Source: Pseudomonadota bacterium (GTDB taxonomy: Bacteria > Desulfobacterota > SM23-61). Taken from it: a stretch of DNA of 32,356 bases. Positions within the stretch are counted from its first letter, which is position 1. Each line of letters opens with the position of its first letter. The notes beneath the pieces are model-generated. The model searched no databases. It worked only from the letters and a program-made list of their open reading frames with translations, and was not told the origin of the DNA. The translations under genes and the position numbers were made by a program. The stretch spans positions 1-32,356 of the forward strand of contig JAHJQK010000165.1 of NCBI GenBank assembly GCA_018819135.1, read 5' to 3'. Positions 1 through 8,107 of the stretch are shown here, one piece after another.

Positions 1-82
1 AAGGCCATCCAGATTCAACCGCCCTTCTTCAGGCTATGGGAAAGGAAAAGAATAAGGAATATCCTTTTACGTAGAAAATGCT

Positions 83-132
83 CCATCACCCCGCCTTATC
101 CCCCAGAGTGCGGGAGAGGGGAAGGGTGAAGG
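83..132. repeat. Imperfect palindromic intergenic element (REP-like)
   Basis: The outer arms CCATCACCC (83-91) and GGGTGAAGG (124-132) are inverted with 8 of 9 matches, enclosing a pyrimidine-rich left half and a purine-rich right half that partly pair. It lies upstream of the broken binding-protein gene. Elements of this look are often dispersed in intergenic DNA of related genomes, but only one copy is visible here, so its dispersal is inferred. Confidence 0.4.
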
Positions 133-184
133 AGAGGGTAGGGATTAGATTTTTAGGAATGAACAATCTTGCTGAAAGGGGGGA

Positions 185-1183
185 ATGGCCATGAAAATTG
201 CCAAACGAAGGGCGATGAAAAACATTTTATTGGCATGCATCATCCTTCTGGTAGTCATTGGATGGATAGACTCCCAAGCTGTGGCCCAGACCGAAAAGAT
301 CCCCCGCGGGGGAACGCTTAAGATGATCCATACAGAGCCTATCCACCTAAATTCAGCTCTTGGCGGTGGGAGTTCGGTCGTAATTCCTGCCTGTCAAATT
401 TTTGCCGGCTTACTCTAATTCGACGAAAATCATGGGCCCAGACCCTACCTGGCGAAAAAATGGTCAATTTCCCCCGATGGACGTACCTATACCTTTCACT
501 TGGAGAAAGAAGCCACCTTCCATGACGGCAAACCCATTACCTCTGCCGATGTTGTGTTCTCCCTGGAACTTGTTAAAAAAAACCATCCTATGGGCGAACT
601 AATGTTTGGAGTAGTTGAAAAAGTTGAAACTCCTGACCCATATACAGCCATCTTCAGGCTGCAACATCCCTTTCCTGCTTGCTTTGCGGCCATTCATCCC
701 TATTTTCTCCCCATTCAGGGAAGGCCTTATCTGGATCGCATCATTATCGAATTCGTTCCCGATGCGGCCTCTCGCATTATAGCCCTGGAAACAGGAGCCA
801 CCGCTCTTGTTCCACCTGGCAGCATTCCCCCTGCTGATATTCATCGACTCGAGAAGATGCCGCATTTAGCCATGACCGCAATAGGGTATGAGGCTGTGGG
901 TATCCGGGGTATTGTCCAGATAAACAATAGAAAGCCCCCGGGCTACAGCAATCCGGATGTAGATAGACTCTGTGCCGAGGCTCGGGTTGAACTGAACTTT
1001 GAAAAGAGGAAAAAGCTTTATCATCGGGTGCAGGAAATTCTCATGGAGGAGCTTCCTGTTATATGGCTAATAGATATCGAGATTCCTACCCTTTATAATA
1101 AAGATTTCGACGGGGTGCCCACGGATGTATGGGGAGTGTTGAACCCTCTCGATACCGTTTACTGGCGCAAAGGAAAAATGTGA
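185..1183 (+). pseudogene. Peptide-type ABC transporter solute-binding protein, inactivated
   Basis: This is a family 5 (DppA/OppA-like) periplasmic binding protein gene in one reading frame broken by TAA at 416-418. The start follows a purine-rich AGGGGGGA. The first 77 codons give a Lys/Arg-rich N-terminus, a hydrophobic signal segment ending near AVAQ, and the family start 'GGTLKM'. Past the stop the frame continues without a break, with the family blocks 'TFHDGKPITSADVVFSLE', 'PYLDRIIIEFVPDAASRI' and 'GYSNPDVDRLCAEA'. A single G-to-T change (GAA to TAA) would explain the stop. The whole frame is about 333 codons against roughly 500-530 for the family. Comparing block order with the family, stretches appear lost between the 'HPYFLP' and 'GRPYLDR' segments and again after 'GYEAV'. 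It heads a dpp-like operon whose permeases are also broken. Readthrough into a short functional protein is very unlikely given the missing lobes. Confidence 0.85.
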
Positions 1184-1383
1184 CATTAAAAGGGGTCAGG
1201 GTTCGAGGGGATAAGGGAAAAACAGTGGAAGTTTTTAGTGTCAGTGTCAGGAGAAAAATGGAAATCTTGAATACTTGAATTTCTGCTAAGCGCTGGGCAA
1301 TTTTTCGCCTTGCGCTCTCGCGCCTTGCGACTAACGGTTTTCCGTTATGCGCTTTGCTATGATAATTCCATGAAGAGGTTCGT

Positions 1384-1778
1384 TTGAGCCCAGATTCCCT
1401 CGTATGGTACATCCTCCGCCGAATCCTGCAGGCAGTTCCGGTGTCATCGGAATCGTGCTTTTGAATTTTACCCTCCTCCACCTCGCCCCGGGGGACCCGG
1501 CCATGGTTTATATCGGAGAAGCCGGGGGCGCCTCCGAGGAAACTCTCAAAGAGATTCGCAGGGAGTTTGGCCTGGACAAAAGCCTTGCGGAGTAGCTTTT
1601 TATCTACGGCAAAAAACTTCTCACCGGAGACTTCGGCTTCTCTTATTTTCAGGGGAAACCGGTCTTAGAGTTAATTCTGGAAAAGATCTGGGCCACCGCG
1701 CTTTTGGTCCTTACGGCCATGTTTATCGCCGTCATCGTTGGCGTCTTCACGGGGGTGATCGTGGCCCAGCGACCCTAA
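1384..1778 (+). pseudogene. DppB-type ABC permease, frameshifted and truncated
   Basis: The permease start is readable from TTG 1384 in one frame as 'WYILRRILQAVPV', the canonical DppB N-terminus. At about 1440 the homology moves into the next frame ('VIGIVLLNFTLLHLAPGDP'), consistent with loss of one base. That frame is then stopped by TAG at 1593-1595, where the family would have a coding residue such as Gln. Homology resumes past the stop ('GDFGFSYFQGKPV', then a transmembrane segment) until TAA at 1776-1778, after which the C-terminal two thirds of the protein are missing. There are therefore at least three independent lesions. It lies between the broken binding protein and a fragment of the partner permease, as expected for a dppABC order. 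Confidence 0.85.
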
Positions 1779-1782
1779 TGTC

Positions 1783-1947
1783 ATGAGCTGGGGCTATATG
1801 ATCGGATCTTCGCGGATCTATCTGCGGCAAGCCTGGTGGACCGTAACCTTTCCGGGGTTGGCAATTTTTATAACCGTTTTGAGTCTTAGTTTGATAGGTG
1901 ATTGGCTCAATGATTTTCTGAACCCCAAAATCAAGGGCAGGCGGTAA
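1783..1947 (+). pseudogene. C-terminal remnant of DppC-type ABC permease
   Basis: About 54 codons match the very end of DppC/OppC-like permeases: 'SWGYMIGSSRIYLRQAWW' then 'TFPGLAIFITVLSLSLIGDW' and a 'LNPKIKG' tail. This is the last cytoplasmic loop and final transmembrane helix. Nothing of the preceding 200 or so residues is present; the fragment follows the dppB remnant after only a few bases. A single large deletion that joined the middle of dppB to the end of dppC is the simplest explanation. It cannot form a permease. Confidence 0.8.
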
Positions 1948-1992
1948 GGCTGACCCGTCTGCCGTAGAGGGAAAAAATTCTGCAATCCTTAT

Positions 1993-2021
1993 TTGACAAA
2001 ATCAAAAAGGTAAGGTATTTT
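1993..2021 (+). promoter_or_regulatory. Sigma70-like promoter upstream of dppD
   Basis: TTGACA (1993-1998), a 17-base spacer and TATTTT (2016-2021) lie about 50 bases before the first intact gene of the dpp locus. The -35 box is perfect and the -10 box matches 4 of 6. The surrounding DNA is AT-rich. It would let the two intact ATPase genes be transcribed independently of the broken genes upstream. Confidence 0.5.
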
Positions 2022-2069
2022 TTATACTCTTTTACCCTTGGGCTCAAAGGTTGAGCGAGCGGAATCGTT

Positions 2070-3065
2070 ATGGCTGGCGAGAATCAATTCCTACTGAAGA
2101 TTCGCAATCTGCATACCTACTTCTTTACCGATGATGGCATTGCCAAAGCCGTTGACGGAGTGGATTTAGAGCTGGAAGAAGGGGGGACCCTGGGGGTGGT
2201 AGGGGAATCGGGTTGCGGCAAAAGCGTCACCGCCCTATCCGTTATGCGTCTGATCCCCGACCCCCCTGGAAAAATCGTTAACGGGGAAATCTTCTTCAGC
2301 GGAGCCAACTTGCTTACCTTTTCGGAGGCGGCAATGCGGAAGATTCGCGGACGTTCCATCTCCATGATCTTCCAGGAGCCCATGACCTCTCTGAATCCGG
2401 TTTTTCAAATCGGGGATCAGATCTCCGAAGTGCTGCAGCTGCATGAAGGACTGCCCCGGAGGGAAGCCTGGAACCGTTCGATCGAAATGCTCAAGATGGT
2501 CGGCATTCCTTCTCCCGAGCGCCGGGTAGCGGAATATCCCCACCAGTTGAGCGGGGGTATGCGCCAGCGGGCGATGATCGCCATGGCGCTGGCCTGCAGC
2601 CCCAAGTTGATGATCGCCGATGAGCCCACGACAGCGTTGGATGTGACCATTCAGGCCCAGATTTTGGAACTCATCAATCGCCTGCAGCAAGAGAAAGGAA
2701 TGTCCGTCATTCTGATCACCCACAATCTGGGAGTCATTGCCGAAACCGCCAGGAAGGTTGCCGTGATGTACGCCGGACGGATCGTTGAATACACCGAAGT
2801 TCGACCCCTGTTTGCCAGCCCGAAACATCCTTACACCCAGGGTTTGCTGCAATCGATCCCTCGGCTGGATGAACACCACGGCCGGAAACAGAAACTGGAA
2901 GCGATCCCGGGTTTAGTCCCTTCACTCCTAGATCTTCCCCCAGGGTGCAAGTTCTCCAATCGCTGCAAATACGTCTTCGATCGGTGTGGAGAAGAACCCC
3001 AGCTGGTCGAAGCCGATAGGGGGCATTTCGTGCGTTGCTGGTTGCATGAACGAAAATTCAATTAG
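2070..3065 (+). CDS. dppD: Peptide-type ABC transporter ATPase (DppD-like)
   Basis: This 331-residue protein is one of two nucleotide-binding subunits of a dipeptide/oligopeptide importer, acting on the cytoplasmic face of the membrane. It has Walker A 'GESGCGKS' near residue 45, the signature 'LSGGMRQR' near 160, Walker B '[12 protein letters not shown]' and the H-loop 'LITHNLGV'. The C-terminal oligopeptide domain has four cysteines (GCKFSNRC, then DRC and RCW) in the spacing that binds a [4Fe-4S] cluster in a characterised DppD homolog. Length is normal and no lesion is visible. No strong ribosome-binding site precedes ATG 2070. Its permeases and binding protein, just upstream, are pseudogenes, so it either serves another permease or is next in line to decay. 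Confidence 0.92.
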   Translation: MAGENQFLLKIRNLHTYFFTDDGIAKAVDGVDLELEEGGTLGVVGESGCGKSVTALSVMRLIPDPPGKIVNGEIFFSGANLLTFSEAAMRKIRGRSISMIFQEPMTSLNPVFQIGDQISEVLQLHEGLPRREAWNRSIEMLKMVGIPSPERRVAEYPHQLSGGMRQRAMIAMALACSPKLMIADEPTTALDVTIQAQILELINRLQQEKGMSVILITHNLGVIAETARKVAVMYAGRIVEYTEVRPLFASPKHPYTQGLLQSIPRLDEHHGRKQKLEAIPGLVPSLLDLPPGCKFSNRCKYVFDRCGEEPQLVEADRGHFVRCWLHERKFN

Positions 3066-3159
3066 GACACAGATTTTCACAGATAAAAAAACTATTATCG
3101 TTTAAATTCCTTAGACTCTTTTGCACATTTTTTAAAAAAATCTGTGTTCATCTGTGTCC
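3065..3159. repeat. Palindromic dispersed element between dppD and dppF
   Basis: The arms GGACACAGATTTTCACAGAT (3065-3084) and ATCTGTGTTCATCTGTGTCC (3140-3159) are inverted with 17 of 20 matches. They flank an AT-rich centre of about 55 bases. Each arm itself holds the repeated unit ACAGAT. The left arm begins in the last base of the dppD stop codon. It resembles small non-autonomous intergenic palindromes and would fold as a long hairpin in a dppD-dppF transcript. Confidence 0.65.
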
Positions 3160-3189
3160 CAAAATATGTGATGAGTGGATTCTTTTCCA

Positions 3190-4173
3190 ATGAGTGAAAA
3201 CGGCAACCTCGTTGAAGTTAAAAATCTAAAAAAATTCTTTCCGGTACACACCCATTTTTTCTCCCGGGAGAAGATATTTGTCCAAGCCGTGGTCGGAGTA
3301 AACCTGACGATCCGCCGGGGAGAAACCCTGGGTTTAGTTGGCGAATCCGGCTGCGGGAAATCAACCCTGGGCCGGTTGATCCTGCGGCTGGAAGAGCCTA
3401 CTGAGGGGCAGATTTTTTTCGAGGGAGATGACATCCTCCGTTACAACTCCGAGCGCCTGCGCCACCTCAGGCGGCAGATGCAGATCATCTTCCAGGACCC
3501 TTATTCTTCTTTGAACCCGCGCAAGACCGTTGGCTCCATCATCGGGGAACCCTTAATCATTCATAAAATCGGCCACAAAAAAGACCAGGAAGAACGGGTC
3601 CTCAAGCTGATGGAAGTCGTCGGCCTGAGACCGGAACACATCAACCGCTATCCCCACGAGTTCAGCGGCGGGCAACGGCAGCGCATCGGCATTGCCCGGG
3701 CCTTGGCCTTAAAACCCAAGTTGATCATTGCCGACGAGCCCGTCTCGGCTCTGGATGTTTCCATCCAAGCCCAGGTGCTGAACCTCCTGGAGGATCTGCA
3801 AAATGAATTCCATTTAACCTACCTTTTCATCGCCCACGACCTCTCCGTAGTCGAACACATTAGTGATCGGGTGGCCGTGATGCACCTGGGGCGGATTGCC
3901 GAGCTGGCCAGGAGCGAAGATCTTTACCGCCAACCCAAGCATCCATATACCCAAGCCTTACTTTCGGCCAATCCCTTACCCGACCCAGCTCTTGAACGCA
4001 AGAGGATCATTCTGCAGGGGGAAGTCCCCAGCCCCATTCATCCCCCTGCGGGGTGCAACTTCCACACGCGCTGCCCCCATCGGTTTGAGCCTTGTGACCG
4101 GGCAGTCCCCCAGCTCAAAGAGATCGAACCCAACCACTGGGTAGCCTGCTACCTTTATGGCCCGAACGAATAA
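3190..4173 (+). CDS. dppF: Peptide-type ABC transporter ATPase (DppF-like)
   Basis: This is the second ATPase of the dipeptide importer, 327 residues from ATG 3190; a GTG five codons upstream is possible, and neither start has a convincing ribosome-binding site. Motifs: Walker A 'GESGCGKST', signature '[15 protein letters not shown]', Walker B '[12 protein letters not shown]', H-loop 'FIAHDLSV'. The C-terminal domain again carries four cysteines ('GCNFHTRC', 'PCDR', 'ACYL') that could hold an Fe-S cluster. It is intact and normal in length. The gap to dppD is filled by a palindromic element, which is unusual inside a transport operon. The partner permeases are broken. Confidence 0.92.
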   Translation: MSENGNLVEVKNLKKFFPVHTHFFSREKIFVQAVVGVNLTIRRGETLGLVGESGCGKSTLGRLILRLEEPTEGQIFFEGDDILRYNSERLRHLRRQMQIIFQDPYSSLNPRKTVGSIIGEPLIIHKIGHKKDQEERVLKLMEVVGLRPEHINRYPHEFSGGQRQRIGIARALALKPKLIIADEPVSALDVSIQAQVLNLLEDLQNEFHLTYLFIAHDLSVVEHISDRVAVMHLGRIAELARSEDLYRQPKHPYTQALLSANPLPDPALERKRIILQGEVPSPIHPPAGCNFHTRCPHRFEPCDRAVPQLKEIEPNHWVACYLYGPNE

Positions 4174-4185
4174 AAAAGACCTTTC

Positions 4186-4314
4186 ACCACAGAGAGCGCA
4201 GAGGACGCCGAGAAAAAAATCTAAAAAATTATACAACCAAAGATGAAAACCCAATCTTTTCTGGTTTTTGATTTTTGCATTGATTACCTCTGCGGTCTCG
4301 GCGATCTCTGCGGT
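4186..4314. repeat. Palindromic element built from 9-base units between dppF and pxpA
   Basis: The left arm (4186-4212) is three imperfect 9-mers: ACCACAGAG, AGCGCAGAG, GACGCCGAG. The right arm (4287-4314), read on the - strand, is ACCGCAGAG, ATCGCCGAG, ACCGCAGAG. So the element is an inverted pair of short tandem arrays around an AT-rich core of about 74 bases. It fills the gap between dppF and the pxpA ribosome-binding site. It shares its layout with the 3065-3159 element but not its sequence. Confidence 0.6.
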
Positions 4315-4343
4315 AAATAATTAAAAAATTCATAGGAGGAATG

Positions 4344-5108
4344 ATGCCCGAGCGAATCGATATCAACTGTGATATGGGAGAAAGTTTCGGCGCTTATACC
4401 TTAGGCCGAGATGCTGAAGTCATGGCGTACATCTCCTCGGCCAACATTGCCTGCGGCTGGCATGCTGGAGATCCGATGGTTATGGAGCAGACGGTTCGCC
4501 TGGCCAAAGAGAAAGGAGTAGCGGTGGGGGCCCATCCAGGTTACCCGGACCTAATGGGGTTCGGACGGAGACGCATGGATCTTGCCCTGGCCGAGATCGA
4601 AAATTATCTCTTATACCAGATGGGGGCCTTCTATGCCTTCGCTCGAGCCCATGGTCTGCCGCTGCAGCATGTCAAGGCTCATGGAGCCCTGGGGAACTTG
4701 GCCTTTGTGGACCTGGAAGTTTCTAAAATCATTGCTCGGGCGGCAGCACGCTTCAGCAAGGAGATCATTTTTGTGGCGCTGGCCGGGACGGTGATGGTCC
4801 AAGCGGCCAAAGAGGTAGGAGTACGGTTCGTGGAAGAGGCGTATGCGGACCGGGTGTATAATCCCGACGGAACGTTGCAGTCGCGTAAAATCGCCGGGTC
4901 CGTTATCCATGATCCGGAAAAAGCGGCTCGTCAGGCTCTGACGCTTGTTCAAGAAGGTTACGTGATCGCCCACGATGGCACCAAAGTGAAGGTAAAACCG
5001 GAGACCCTTTGCGTTCATGGGGATACTCCCAGTGCCATTGGCATTCTGCAAAAAATAAGAGAAGAACTCCAGAAAGCCTCGATCGCCGTCAAACCCATGG
5101 GGCAGTAA
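4344..5108 (+). CDS. pxpA: 5-oxoprolinase subunit A (LamB/YcsF family)
   Basis: PxpA works with PxpB and PxpC in ATP-dependent opening of 5-oxoproline (pyroglutamate) to glutamate in the cytoplasm. The family start 'IDINCDMGESFG' is present, followed by 'NIACGWHAGDP' and 'GAHPGYPDLMGFGRR', and 'HGDTPSA' near the end. Length (254 residues) is normal. ATG 4344 is preferred over ATG 4341 because AGGAGG (4334-4339) then has a workable 4-base spacer. Its partner pxpB, just downstream, is truncated and pxpC is missing, so this subunit is probably without its complex unless other copies exist. Proximity to a peptide importer fits scavenging of pyroglutamyl compounds. Confidence 0.92.
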   Translation: MPERIDINCDMGESFGAYTLGRDAEVMAYISSANIACGWHAGDPMVMEQTVRLAKEKGVAVGAHPGYPDLMGFGRRRMDLALAEIENYLLYQMGAFYAFARAHGLPLQHVKAHGALGNLAFVDLEVSKIIARAAARFSKEIIFVALAGTVMVQAAKEVGVRFVEEAYADRVYNPDGTLQSRKIAGSVIHDPEKAARQALTLVQEGYVIAHDGTKVKVKPETLCVHGDTPSAIGILQKIREELQKASIAVKPMGQ

Positions 5109-5113
5109 AGAGG

Positions 5114-5299
5114 ATGTCAGAAAAACCCAGGATTCTACCCGCCGGAGACCAGGCCATCCTCGTTGAATTCGGAGGGGAAATCAACCCAACCATCAACCGT
5201 TTAGTCCAAGCGTTCACTAACAGGGCCAATCAAAACAGAATTCCTGGGATGCTGTTTGGGCTGAAAACGAATCGCCTTTTTAAACAGGAGGATTTATGA
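5114..5299 (+). pseudogene. pxpB: 5-oxoprolinase subunit B (KipI-type), N-terminal remnant
   Basis: The first ~46 codons match the start of PxpB/KipI: 'RILPAGDQAILVEFGGEI' and 'NRLVQAF' up to 'RIPGM'. The family continues for another ~180 residues, but here homology ends abruptly near 5250. A non-homologous tail of ~15 codons runs into a TGA at 5297-5299 that overlaps the next start codon (ATGA). The start at 5114 follows AAAGAGG and lies 5 bases after the pxpA stop, the usual pxpAB spacing. A deletion that removed the rest of pxpB and all of pxpC, fusing the stub to the upstream region of the ACT gene, is the simplest reading. Confidence 0.8.
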
Positions 5300-5838
5300 A
5301 ACGGTATTATGCTCTCTCGGCCATTGGCAAGGATAGGCCGGGTATCGTGGCTGATGTGGCCGGACTGATTTACGAATGCGGCGGAAACCTGGAAGATTCC
5401 CGGATGACCCTACTCGGGGAACAATTCGCTCTCCTTATTCTAATATCGGGAACTGGCGAGGAATTTCAATTTCGACTTTCCACCGGATGCAAACGGCTGG
5501 AGTGGGAAAAACGTCTTTCCATTTTCCTTACACCTGTAGAGGAAACGGAGGGGATGCCCCAATTGAAGGGGATCACGGAGATCTATGAACTTTCCACCAC
5601 GGGCTTGGACCGTATGGGTATCGTTTACCATGTTTCCCGGCTTCTTGCTGAACAGGGCATCAACATCATGGATATGCAGACCAAAACCACTCCTTCGCCC
5701 GAGAGCGGTACACCCATCTTCACCATGAATGTTATCCTGCGGGTTCCGGTGGAGATTTCGCCCGCCGACCTTTTAGAAAAACTCAACCGCGTAGGAGAAA
5801 AGCTGGCCATCGATATTTCTTTGAGGAAGGTGGGCTAA
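5296..5838 (+). CDS. Two-ACT-domain protein, GcvR-like
   Basis: The protein has 180 residues with two ACT domains and no other domain. The first covers residues ~3-80 ('ALSAIGKDRPGIVADVAGLI') and the second ~95-175 ('STTGLDRMGIVYHVSRLLAE'). Both carry the G-x-D-R-x-G-I-V loop typical of ligand-binding ACT repeats. This arrangement is that of GcvR and related amino-acid-sensing regulators, which lack DNA-binding domains and act through protein contacts. AGGAGG (5286-5291) lies 4 bases before ATG 5296, so the start is firm. The start codon overlaps the stop of the pxpB remnant. It is convergent with the operon ending at 5847, with only 8 bases between, so transcripts must overlap. The ligand is unknown. 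Confidence 0.85.
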   Translation: MKRYYALSAIGKDRPGIVADVAGLIYECGGNLEDSRMTLLGEQFALLILISGTGEEFQFRLSTGCKRLEWEKRLSIFLTPVEETEGMPQLKGITEIYELSTTGLDRMGIVYHVSRLLAEQGINIMDMQTKTTPSPESGTPIFTMNVILRVPVEISPADLLEKLNRVGEKLAIDISLRKVG

Positions 5839-5846
5839 AATCAAAA

Positions 5847-6182
5847 CTACAATTCGAACCAATACCCTAGGTTATTCTTTCTTGAAAATTTCAATGGCTT
5901 TCCAATCTGCAGGGTCTCCTCAGGTTTTTTATTGATCCGAGCCGTAACTTTAATCCCTTCTTCCAACTCTACAATAGCAATATCAAAAGGAACTTGATTC
6001 TTAAAGGACTCCGGAGCAACCCAGATGGTCGTAAACGTAAAAATGCTTCCAGAACCTGATGCTAAATGTTCTTTCAAACTCTCAGATCCACATTTCGGGC
6101 AAAGAATCTTAGGCGGAACATGAAGAGTTCCACATCCCTGGCAACGCAAAAGCTTCAACCCCTCTTCGCTCGGCCCATTCAT
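5847..6182 (-). CDS. Zinc-ribbon/OB-fold thiolase partner (DUF35, ChsH2/BbsA-like)
   Basis: This 111-residue protein has an N-terminal rubredoxin-like zinc ribbon with C14-x2-C17 and C28-x2-C31, then an OB-fold ('SIFTFTTIWVAPESF', 'IAIVELEEGIKVTARI'). Proteins of this family form complexes with SCP-x-type thiolases or aldolases; characterised cases include the Zn-finger subunit of benzoylsuccinyl-CoA thiolase and ChsH2 of steroid degradation. The gene starts one base after the thiolase stop, with GGAGGGGG as ribosome-binding site inside the thiolase end, so translational coupling is likely. It is the last gene of the long - strand operon. Confidence 0.85.
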   Translation of the reverse strand: MNGPSEEGLKLLRCQGCGTLHVPPKILCPKCGSESLKEHLASGSGSIFTFTTIWVAPESFKNQVPFDIAIVELEEGIKVTARINKKPEETLQIGKPLKFSRKNNLGYWFEL

Positions 6183-6183
6183 C

Positions 6184-7347
6184 TTACCCCCTCCGCTTCA
6201 GGATATGCACGGTGCACACTTGTCCCGTAGCTCCCAGGTTGTGCGCCAGACCAATCTCAGCATCTTTAACCTGGTTTTCGTGCTCTCCCCGCAGTTGCTT
6301 GACAATCTCGAAAACTTGCCCCAACCCCGTGGCCCCCACGGGATGCCCCTTAGAGATCAAACCACCGCTGGGATTGATGGGAATCTTTCCCCCTACCTGG
6401 GTCAACCCATCCTCGACTGCAAAGCCCCCTTTTCCTTTCTCAAAAAACCCTAAATCCTCACTGTCCACAATCTCGGCGATAGTGAAGCAATCGTGGAGTT
6501 CAGCCACATTTATGTCCTGAGGAGATAAACGGGCTATCTCATAGGCCTTCTGGGCTGCCGTGACGGTGGCCAGAAGGGTTGTGGGGTCTTCCATATCATA
6601 AGTAGTGCTGAAGCCAGTGGTATGCGCGGAAGCTAAGATATCAATGGGTTTCCGCGAGAATTGATGAGCAATTTCCGACGGGCATAGAACCGCGGCCGCA
6701 GCCCCATCAGCGATGGGACAACAATCATACAGTTTAAGGGGATCGGCAATCATCCGAGAGGCCATCACCTCTTCAACAGTGGCAATGTTGCGAAAGCGAG
6801 CTCTGGGGTTCACCGTGCTGTTGTTGTGGTTTTTCACGGAAACTAAAGCCAATTGGCCAATCTCGGTCCCATATTGATGCATATGCCGCCTAGCGATCAA
6901 AGCAAAGAAACCGGGGAAAGTCAAACCCGTCTGGCCTTCTGTCTCCTGGTCGAATGCCGAGGCTAAACCCTCCGTGATTTTTTCCGTCGTGGCGGAGGTC
7001 ATTTTCTCAACCCCGGCAACGAGGACGAAGTCCGCTAACCCTGCGGCAACGAGGAGGTACCCTTGCCGGAGGGCTATCCCGCTGGAACAACAAGCCCCTT
7101 CCACTTTTGTGCAGGGCACATGCTTGGGTAAACCCAGGCTGTTCGCCACAAGAGGGGCAATGGTTTCCTGGCCAAGCAGGATCCCCGAGATGAAATTTCC
7201 TAAATAAAAGGTTTCTATTGCTTTCTTCTCAATCCCGGAATCTTTTATTGCCTCATTACAGGCAACCGTGGCGATCTCCTTCAAAGATTTCCCCTCTAAA
7301 ATTCCAAAAGGGGTTGTACCAATTCCAATGATGGAAACTCCTCTCAT
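6184..7347 (-). CDS. SCP-x-type thiolase / acyl-CoA acyltransferase
   Basis: This 387-residue thiolase-fold enzyme probably performs the final CoA-dependent C-C cleavage of the pathway. The nucleophile region is 'VEGACCSSG' with C86 and C87 as candidates. The catalytic His regions are 'ELHDCFTIAE' and 'SKGHPVGATG'. The C-terminal end ('NLGATGQVCTVHIL') is of the SCP-x group rather than the FadA/AtoB group. Members of this group need a DUF35 partner, which is encoded one base downstream. The substrate is not evident; family members cleave acetyl-CoA, propionyl-CoA or larger oxo-acyl-CoAs, and some are aldolases. AAAGGA precedes ATG 7347. Confidence 0.88.
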   Translation of the reverse strand: MRGVSIIGIGTTPFGILEGKSLKEIATVACNEAIKDSGIEKKAIETFYLGNFISGILLGQETIAPLVANSLGLPKHVPCTKVEGACCSSGIALRQGYLLVAAGLADFVLVAGVEKMTSATTEKITEGLASAFDQETEGQTGLTFPGFFALIARRHMHQYGTEIGQLALVSVKNHNNSTVNPRARFRNIATVEEVMASRMIADPLKLYDCCPIADGAAAAVLCPSEIAHQFSRKPIDILASAHTTGFSTTYDMEDPTTLLATVTAAQKAYEIARLSPQDINVAELHDCFTIAEIVDSEDLGFFEKGKGGFAVEDGLTQVGGKIPINPSGGLISKGHPVGATGLGQVFEIVKQLRGEHENQVKDAEIGLAHNLGATGQVCTVHILKRRG

Positions 7348-7361
7348 AAAGAATCCTTTCT

Positions 7362-8075
7362 TTATCTCACTCTTCTGGCTTCACCCACCCAGTATTTCTC
7401 CCGTAGCTCCCTCTTAAGAGCTTTGCCGTAAGGGTTCTTGGGAATGGCGTCGATGAATTCTACAGATTTGGGCTTTTTATAACTTGCTAAATGCTCCTTA
7501 CAAAAGTTGATTATTTCTTCTTCCGTAGCTTTTTGCCCTTCCTTCAGCGACACAATGGCCCTAACAGCTTCTCCCCATTTTTCATCGGGAACACCAATAA
7601 CTGCCACTTCCAGAACGGCCGAGTGCCTGAGAATGACATCCTCTATTTCCCTGGAATAGATATTCTCTCCGCCACTGATAATCATATCTTTGGCGCGGTC
7701 AAGAATGTAGACATACCCTTTCTCATCCATGACCCCCAAATCTCCAGTATGCAGCCAGCCACCCCGCAAAGTTTCCGCCGTAGCTTCCGGGTTTCTCCAA
7801 TACCCCTTCATAACTACCTCTCCCCGCACCACAATTTCTCCCATCTGTCCCGGTGGAAGATCGTTATCCCGCTCATCAACGACCTTTACTTCGACGTCTG
7901 TCCGCGGAATCCCAGCCGAGGTCAAACGCTTCATCTGCTCGTCCGACCCTTCCATTAAAGCCACTATCCAAGCGTTCGGAATCCAACGTTGAGTCCAGTT
8001 GGTTAAAGACAGGCCAAAATTTTGAAAAAATTCTAATACTTCGCTCTCGGCTCCTTCTCTCTTCTTTCCTAACAT
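7362..8075 (-). pseudogene. Acyl-CoA ligase, C-terminal remnant
   Basis: Only the C-terminal ~200 residues of an AMP-dependent acyl-CoA ligase are present: 'SAGIPRTDVEVKVVDE', 'GEIVVRGEVVMKGYW', 'GWLHTGDLGVMDEKGYVYI', the hinge region 'ISGGENIYSREIEDV' and the catalytic-lysine end 'NPYGKALKREL'. The ATP-binding P-loop and the whole N-terminal ~300 residues are missing, replaced by ~35 codons without recognisable homology. The best-placed ribosome-binding site (GGGAGGG, 8089-8095) points to ATG 8082, which is in another frame and yields only 68 codons; the in-frame ATG 8075 has no proper spacing. It lies between the dehydratase and thiolase genes. An intact ligase would be expected here; the ligases at 16052 and 25464 may substitute. 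Confidence 0.75.
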
Positions 8076-8107
8076 CCTCCATGGAATTCCCTCCCTTCTT
8101 CCATCTC

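Noticed and set aside
3..74. Short open frame at the window edge that might be the end of an upstream gene
   Set aside because: About 23 codons without a recognisable family signature; not enough to support a gene.
1332..1347. Hairpin TAACGG-TTTT-CCGTTA, considered as a second TetR site or terminator
   Set aside because: The arms differ from the CTAACG-N2-CGTTAG site in sequence and spacing, there is no T-run after it, and it lies in decayed DNA.
2235..2879. A 214-codon - strand frame inside dppD
   Set aside because: It is opposite to Walker motifs of a clear ATPase and has no homology of its own that I can see.
5839..5846. Possible terminator between the convergent ACT and zinc-ribbon genes
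   Set aside because: Only 8 bases separate the genes and no stem-loop is visible.
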